Source: Onchocerca lupi (lineage: Eukaryota; Nematoda; Chromadorea; Rhabditida; Onchocercidae). From it: a stretch of DNA of 64,000 nucleotides. A program made the position numbers and the translations under genes. Under the pieces are notes generated by a model that worked only from the letters and a program-made list of their open reading frames with translations, made no database searches and had not been told where the DNA came from. Shown piece by piece: positions 57,726-64,000 of the stretch. Numbering within the stretch: position 1 is the stretch's first letter; each line of letters opens with the position of its first letter. Location of the stretch: assembly GCA_028564675.1 (NCBI GenBank), contig JAOVVO010000026.1, positions 124,001 to 188,000 on the forward strand, read 5' to 3'.

Positions 57726-59026
57726 CGGCTGTAAACTGAAAACAAAAGGAAGCAATGACTACCAATACCCATATCTTCACATTAACTCAACTTCTTATTC
57801 TATCAAAACACTACAGATCTTCTCAATCGATCTCTATCGTTCCTTTAACATACAGTGCTCTACTTCCAACTATTGCTTCATCGCAATATATGCACTCATA
57901 CAATGCAAAAGATGTTTCGAATATTCCCACCAACTCATATTCAGTCATATTTCGAGCCCCGCAGAATCAAACCCCAGAGATTTCTTCCTCGGTCTTTCCA
58001 CTATTACGGAGCCTGATGACGAGGATAGGAGACGAATAGCCAAAAAAAAATCAGTCGTTTGTTTGACTGATTTTGTGCATGTCCCGGTTTCTGTTCGTTC
58101 TTGTGACTAGAAGTATCTGTTGCTACTGAAGAAGTAAACAACAACAATAGCAATAATAGTAATAAGAACGATGACAAGGACAATAAGAATATGATGACAA
58201 AGTGCCTAATTAGGAAAAAAAACGCAAGTTTTTTCCAAGACATCTGGGATCCGTGAAAAGATCATCAAAATGAGATGGTACTTCCAAGTTAGATGCTCAC
58301 GATGTGAGAAATAATTAATGTAATTAATGTACTAATAGATGGAAATAATTGATATACTATATATTTACATACAGAAATTCCTTCAAAATTGAAAAGAGAA
58401 CTAAATCAGTGTCGATTATGTCATTAGATGATTATCTTTTTAACAGCTGCAAACTAGATTGGAGACTCCAGAAAATTTTGATAATATAGCAGACCTGCGT
58501 TTATTATATTTATGACTCTATAACCAATGTTTGTTTTTTAATGCAAATTATATAACATTTGCTTTCTTTTACATCAGATATATATCTTTCAGGAAAAGAT
58601 GGTTGTCAATGACATGACGTTGAAATACCTGAGTGTGCAAAAATGAGACAGCTCATGAGAATTGGTATTGAGCAAAAGTTCGATAGCAGGATCTACCGTT
58701 GATGTCACCATGGCAACCTTAGACAGGACTCTTTCAGTTTTTCATTTTCAGTTGTTTCTAATCTGAAATTCAAAAGGCAATAAAAACAACTGTTAAATAT
58801 CTTCCTTTTGAAGTGAGTCAGACAGAATTATTTTTATGAATTTCTTAAGCATTAGAATTTCCTTAAGCATTTTTTAATCATTTGTGAATTTCCTGAGCAT
58901 TAGTTGTTTACTTGTGATTCGGTTTGCATAGATTTTCTTTTTAAATATTACAATCGAATGAATCCAAGGCAGATCATTTTTGCAATTTTAAGAAATTTCT
59001 CAGATTTGATTTGAATTAAGGCGTGG
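57726..59026. other. Divergent promoter region of SMNDC1 and TMEM17
   Basis: The two genes point away from each other across about 1.3 kb. The only element I can name is the X-box at 58704-58717. An acceptor-like TTTCTCAG ends at 59002, 24 bases before the TMEM17 ATG, and may receive a spliced leader or a 5' untranslated exon. Open frames here (for example 57755-58039) have no recognised relatives. Confidence 0.5.
58704..58717. promoter_or_regulatory. X-box (RFX/DAF-19 site) upstream of TMEM17
   Basis: GTCACCATGGCAAC is a near-symmetric 14-bp X-box: half sites GTCACC and GGCAAC around AT, fitting the nematode consensus recognised by the RFX factor DAF-19. DAF-19 switches on ciliary genes in sensory neurons. 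The site lies about 310 bp upstream of the ATG of TMEM17, itself a ciliary protein, so motif and gene support each other. The SMNDC1 ATG is about 980 bp away on the other side. Confidence 0.8.
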
Positions 59027-60754
59027 ATGATAGCGATGGAAAGATTTGATCAAAAAGCAGAAGTTGGTAAGGATTAAATTATACATATGTGGTATTTCAA
59101 TATAATATCTTTGAATTAACCACTTCGTAATTAATAATTTTTAAAAACACTGAAAAGATTAAACTTTCAGAAGTTTTATCAAGTTTACCATTACAAATTG
59201 CTTTGCATTATAATGTTTGCTTAGCCCCATTTTGGGCCATTGGATTAATTATTGGTCTCATCAGTAAGGTAACAAATTTTAACTTCGATTTTATTATTTT
59301 TGATTTCATAAGTTTTATATCTTTTATTTTCACCCATTACGTTCGATTTCTGAGATTGTTAGTTCTTTTCTTCCTTTTTTTCTTTTTTTTTTTTCTTTAC
59401 CGAATTTACGAAAGGATTGCTTCTCTTCAAATAAAGAAAATAAAATAATGACGCAGAGCTTGCAAATATTTTTAATCGAGTAAATTATTAAATAAATCCT
59501 CTTGTTGGGTTAAATCTTACTGTTGGATGTCTTAATTATGTGATAAAGTGTAAGGAAGGTTTTTAAACGTTTAGTTACGTGCTGGCCCCTATGTAATGAA
59601 AGCAGAATATCTATTCATTAATTAGAGATGATGAATTCGTTAGTAGGTGTTAAAATAAAAACCGCAAAACTCAAAATTTTAATGACCATACATCAGATAA
59701 CTCCTTCCTGTCAACTCAAAATTTTAATGACCATACATCAGATAACTCCTTTCTATCTGTACTGCCAAAAATTGATGAAATCATTTCCAAGTCATTCCTT
59801 AACATTGTTGCTAGCATTATTCTATTAATATGCATACAAAAATCTGCTAATTAGCTAAAACTGAGTAGAGAGCATAAACTGGTTATGGAAAAATAGAGTC
59901 TGGACTTCTAGCAATCAAGCGAAGTTCATAGAAAAATTGCAGATGCATTATTTATCTACCACTAATGCAATTATATTTTCGACTTTGCTCTTCACAACAA
60001 TTATGATAGAGTTTATTCGCTTATTCCTTGGATACTACGGCAATTTGGGCGAAAAAGTAAGTAAATTATGCAAATTGTTCTAATTTTGCTTATGCAATTT
60101 ATATAACTTCTGATTTCTTTTGGACTACCTTGGTACTATACAAATTTGCTGTCAGAGTTGCATAAAAGAAAAGATTAAATGCAATGCAGAACTTTGGAAT
60201 ATTGAATGTTGAGTGAGAATTTCAAGCTATGAGACTAACTGGCAAGAAATAAATTCAAGCATCAATTAAGAACTCTGTGCCATAACCATCATTTCAGATA
60301 TCTGCTCTATCCGGTTTCTGGGTAACAAGTGTAATTTTGCAAATGCCAATTGCAGCATTTTCGGTTCTGAATACTAACATTTCATTACCCATAGAGAGAA
60401 TTTTATATCTTTATCATGCCATTTTTTTATTTATTGAGGTTTGATTTCTATCGATTTTATTCTTCATTGAAAATCATCAGAAATCAATTATTCAGTTTCA
60501 GCAATATTGAAGAAGATATGGAGAATAGGATAGGAAGGAGGAAGCAATTTGCTGAGATTTCTCGGAGTTTATGATAATTTGTGTAATTATCACCACAAAT
60601 AAGATTTCACAATTTAAAGGTAACTAATGAAACATCTTCTGGGCTTCAGATTATTGCAGGCTTCCTGATGATCCGTAAAATATCACGTTATCAGATGGCT
60701 AGATTCAAAGAGAGAGTACTCGAAGAAGATAAATTCAAAAACAGAGACGATTAA
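59027..60754 (+). CDS. TMEM17: Transmembrane protein 17, ciliary transition-zone component
   Basis: Four-pass membrane protein of the tectonic/MKS complex at the ciliary transition zone, where it helps gate membrane proteins into the cilium; in nematodes cilia occur only on sensory neurons. Exons: 59027-59066, 59171-59268, 59943-60056, 60298-60438, 60650-60754; phases agree, 165 residues against 198 in human, mainly from a shorter N-terminus. The family core is well kept: SSLPLQIALHYN with PFW (about 17-35), IEFIRLFLGYYGNLGEK (68-84) closely matching the human IEAIRLYLGYVGNLQEK, then ALSGFW, LPIERI and a last helix followed by RKISRYQMARF. Membrane segments lie at about 33-46, 55-78, 88-108 and 119-139. 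The tail ends in charged residues. Start choice: the first ATG after an in-frame stop; M4 is an alternative. A consensus X-box lies upstream. Confidence 0.94.
59669..59758. repeat. 45-bp tandem duplication in a TMEM17 intron
   Basis: The second copy starts at 59714; the copies are nearly identical over about 43 bases. It lies in the second intron, and the open frame through it is not an exon. Confidence 0.85.
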
Positions 60755-61828
60755 TTGTAGTTTTTCACTTTGGTTATCATACATCTATTTACATTCTTTT
60801 GTTGTTACTTTCATTTCGATATTGCAAAATTAGTTCAGTTAAAAAATCCATTGAAAATTTTTGAGTGGTTAAAATTCTAGTTACTAATTTTTAGAGATTT
60901 AACCATGATTCTAAATTACTTTCAAAAATTTATTTCCAATTAAATTTTATTAGCATTTGATAAGAAAAATGTCCTGTAGTCTCTTTGCCATTGTTTGTCG
61001 TTGTTTTTGTCTTGATCATCATCATTCGTAGTAAAAGCAGAGACAGTTGTCTTTTGCTGTTCATCAATATTAATCGCTCATTTTCGGTGCGATCATGTTT
61101 CCTACCATTTACTGTTCGTTGAACTGGCAATATCTGTGTTTGTTTCTTCTACTAATATTTGAAATCATCTTCATAAAAAATACTATTAAGGGCATAGGTT
61201 AGTTTGTTTCTTTCCTTTCTGAAAAAAGTTATGTAAAACTGAAGAATGAAAGAAGAGAAAATGCTGCATTATTTGTTTTTTTGAGACTTGCAATCATAAA
61301 ATATCATGTCAGATAATAAAGTTAAAGAAAATACTATGAACAGGATGCCAATCCTGTCTCCCATGCAAAATGCTCACGTCTTATTTTAGAATTATATGTT
61401 ACTTATTTACATTCATTATATTGAATACATTCGAAGCTTGATTTTTAATCGATTGTAAAACGTCCAATATCTGGATGGAGTTCGAATTCCAGTTCTCTAG
61501 AGGATTCAAGAGGTTGAGAGAAGGAGCACTATCGCACATGTCAATCATTGATTTGATATAACTATCGCTCTGCATAATTGTTCATTGGATCTTTTTGAAC
61601 ACAATACTTTTTTTAATGTATTGTTATACAGCAGGCCGCAGCACTTTTACATACTTGAATATTTTGCATGTTAAATTTTAAAAAATAGAATTATACACCA
61701 CATAAGCGTTTTTCTTTGTTTTTTTTTTTTCGACCCAGAAATGAATTAATCTAAATCAACAATTGCATCCTAGGCTATTATAAAATTCACTTTCCTTTAT
61801 GAAAATTTAGATTTGATTACCATTTCAG
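60755..61828. other. Region between TMEM17 and the nuclear-receptor fragment
   Basis: This contains the 3' end of TMEM17 and an ATTAAA at about 60949 that could act as a weak poly(A) signal. On the minus strand a series of coding-like frames (61575-60950) may represent a disrupted gene (listed separately). Nothing else is supported. Confidence 0.4.
60950..61575 (-). pseudogene. Possible disrupted gene of unknown function
   Basis: A frame from ATG at 61575 to a donor-like site at 61411 encodes 55 residues starting MQSDSYIKSMIDMCDSAPSL. Further down the same strand, polar coding-like stretches occur in different frames: ERNKLTYALNSIFYEDDFKY, then EETNTDIASSTNSK, then HDRTENERLI, then DEQQKTTVSAFTTNDDDQDK, ending at a stop at 60950. 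Joining them needs one splice and about three single-base frame changes. No family is recognised. It may be a decaying gene, a gene hit by sequence errors, or chance. Confidence 0.25.
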
Positions 61829-62720
61829 ATTTTCTAACCGCTGACAGTGCCAATCGGTACAGCTGTCGCATTTGTCTAGCAAGAGCTATCGGTTATCAAT
61901 TTGAGTTCAGTCGTGCAGTGCCTGCGCTGCATTTTTCCGCCTGCTATCGTGCATCGAAAAGTGTTCAGCTGCAAAACTGGTTTTAATAAGTGTGCTTGTC
62001 GAAAAATTTGTTTGTAGCACAACCTCAACTTGGTTAATTAAACCTTAACTACAAAAAATTAGATAACGTGAAACGAATGCAAATTACAAATCAATAATAT
62101 CAATATAACAAAGTTAATGATGAAAAAGGTTCGCGAATAAACGGAAATTTAAAAACCCCAGTCGGACCAAACCGCTGCTCCTTTGATGATTCTACATACT
62201 TTTTTTTAATAGAAAAGGGCGCCTTCGTTAGCGCGTGATGATGGTAGATACTGACCCCAGTTAAGGATTACAAAGCTAAGAACAAAGAAATGACTTAACA
62301 TATCCACAAGAATTACAAATCATCTGTATGAAAATTTCTTCGGTTCTTCCGACAGTGCCATCCATTATTGTATGGTTCATTTGCTTATTTTCAATCTGTT
62401 GAAAAGTAGGGCATGCGTATTTGAATGAAAAGGCACTTTTTTGAATACTTCCTTAAGGCCCATTCTCTTCTATTATTTGCTTAATTCTTGAAAATTAAAA
62501 AAAAAAAAATTATTCGGGTTGTGGAAACATTTGTTTCAACTTAATTTTATTTTCAAAATTTCAAATATAATTCTTTTGTTAAAAATTATTGATCTTTTGA
62601 AATCCATTTTTGGGTGAATAAAGTGCAGTGATCACATGTTTGATTGCAGCCAAACGCCAAATATGTCAGACATGTCGTTTACGAAAATGTTGTTTAGAGG
62701 AAATGAGAAAAAAAATGTAA
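61829..62720 (+). pseudogene. Nuclear hormone receptor DNA-binding domain, frame-shifted
   Basis: A C4 zinc-finger DNA-binding domain of the nuclear-receptor family in two exons (61829-62009 and 62650-62720). Finger 1 starts CRICLARAIGYQF in one frame, continues VQSCSACAAFFR (P-box of the nematode-specific receptor class) after a one-base shift at about 61904, and KVFSCKTGFNKC after another at about 61945. The second exon continues KRQICQTCRLRKC in the phase set by the last frame. A third shift, in the run of eight A at 62708-62715, would continue a typical RKKNVK ending; as given, a stop follows at 62718. No ligand-binding domain is visible before the window ends. Either a pseudogene or a real gene with consensus errors. 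Confidence 0.75.
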
Positions 62721-64000
62721 AATTCTTTCCAGATATGCATTTCTTTGCTTTTAATAACTTTATTAACGACTCATCGCTGGGCATGGTAACGTACAGACTA
62801 GTTTTTACTGCATAATTTGTATGATAGTTTATCAATATAAGTATATCTGTCGCGAATTCGATATCGCGAAGCTCCTATCACATGCCAAATCTCATTGTAA
62901 ATTATGTAACTGGTGTTATAAATCATTTAGCATCTTATTTTCTTTCCTATGCTTTTTCCTTTTTTTGGTAATCTTTCACACCGGAATTCCCTTTTGCTGT
63001 CAATCACTTCTAATACTCAACTAAATTCACATCATTATCCAATTTAACAATCAAATCTTCTCATTGGATTTTGTTTACAATGCTTATTGTATTTTAGCCT
63101 TAACAGCTTCCCATGATTAACCCATTCTCATACACTTGAGTTTTTAACGATTTCCGGTGATTAAACCACTCCCATCTCTAACTATATAAATTTGGTTGTA
63201 TTAAGATAAGGACGATCTTCTTCAAAATAAGTTCTTACAAATCGGTGTAAACTCTACAAGATCTTCTTCAAAATAAATTCTTATAAATCGGTGTAAACTC
63301 TACAATTCAATCTACTCCAACTCCACTACAAATTTCAACTCAACTCGCTTGGATTCACTGGCTGTATTAACTATTCATCGAAAACAACTACCTAATCAGA
63401 AATTATTCACGTCAATATCATCAGAGAAACATTGTCAAATTCTACACTATAATACAATGTAATGAACATCGACTTATCTTCAGAGAGATAAGCGGAAAAC
63501 ATCACATATAAAATGTATCATTGATTGAATAAGAACTATAAATAGAAAATGTGTTAAAATGGATTAGAAGAGTGAAGTAATAGTGAAGTAAAGTGAAGTA
63601 AAATAAAAGTGAAGTAATTCGAGAAATTCATTTTACTAAAACAGTTTTTTCTAACTTCAACTTTTTTTCAACACTAAATTTAATAAAAAAAAAGAAAAAT
63701 CGGAAAAATCTTACTAAGCAACTCAGGAAGAGGAAATAATTTGTGACCAATTCGCAATCGGAATGTCCCATAATCCAGAATCTAATAAAGAGAATTATTA
63801 CAGAAACACTTATTCCTTCTTCCAATATTTACAGAAATCAGTCCCCCATCACTTCTATTATACAACAACATCCTCCTGCAGAAATCTCTGTTCAGTCCCA
63901 AAGTCCAAGCGAGATGAAGCCAAAAAAAACCATCTATTTTTAAGCTTAAAAATATCTCTTGGTCTCTTCAAATAACAAAATCCTTATGGTCCCAATCTTT
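62721..64000. other. AT-rich right end, no gene confirmed
   Basis: It contains a 46-bp tandem duplication and GTGAAGTAA repeats at about 63572-63618. Two overlapping plus-strand frames between 63730 and 63975 are open and polar and could belong to a hinge exon of the receptor upstream, but acceptor and phase do not fit cleanly. Confidence 0.35.
63214..63305. repeat. 46-bp tandem duplication
   Basis: Copies at 63214-63259 and 63260-63305 differ by two substitutions, so the duplication is recent. Non-coding context. Confidence 0.9.

Noticed and set aside
61470..61500. GTTCGAATTCC, resembling a tRNA B-box
   Set aside because: No A-box at the right distance upstream and no cloverleaf could be folded around it.

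Overview
The window is nuclear DNA of a nematode, most likely a clade III parasite related to the filarial worms. It is strongly AT-rich, with short exons, GT-AG introns of roughly 80 to 1,250 bp and TTTCAG-like acceptors. Acceptors sit a few bases in front of start codons, as expected for spliced-leader trans-splicing. All five intact genes match nematode or metazoan families. The genus is an inference; nothing in the sequence proves it.

Layout. Positions 1-21,298 hold no gene I can support: AT-rich DNA, microsatellites, several inverted repeats, four GC-richer islands, and a four-copy array of paired inverted GATA sites. At 21,299-31,182 (+) is a 15-exon gene for a 907-residue protein with two BED zinc fingers; its C-terminus looks like the segment that follows the BED finger in hAT transposases. 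At 33,750-36,815 (-) is an 8-exon PIM-family Ser/Thr kinase, convergent with the BED gene. About 9.5 kb of gene-free DNA follows. At 46,358-51,598 (-) is an 11-exon SLC22-type organic cation transporter. At 55,061-57,725 (-) is the splicing factor SMNDC1/SPF30 (smr-1 in C. elegans). Divergent from it at 59,027-60,754 (+) is the ciliary transition-zone protein TMEM17, with a perfect-looking RFX/DAF-19 X-box about 310 bp upstream of its ATG. At 61,829-62,720 (+) is a nuclear-receptor DNA-binding domain broken by single-base frame shifts.

The intact gene models were built by hand by matching splice phases; each is open and a multiple of three across all exons, so exon borders are probably right to a few bases except where noted. 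The genes are unrelated in function (transcription, kinase signalling, transport, splicing, cilia) and look like an ordinary eukaryotic neighbourhood, not an operon or a specialised system.

The observations most worth a second look are the X-box/TMEM17 pair, the hAT-like end of the double-BED protein, the GATA-site array, two pre-miRNA-like hairpins (14,031-14,102 and 44,531-44,599), and the frame-shifted nuclear receptor beside another possibly disrupted reading frame.
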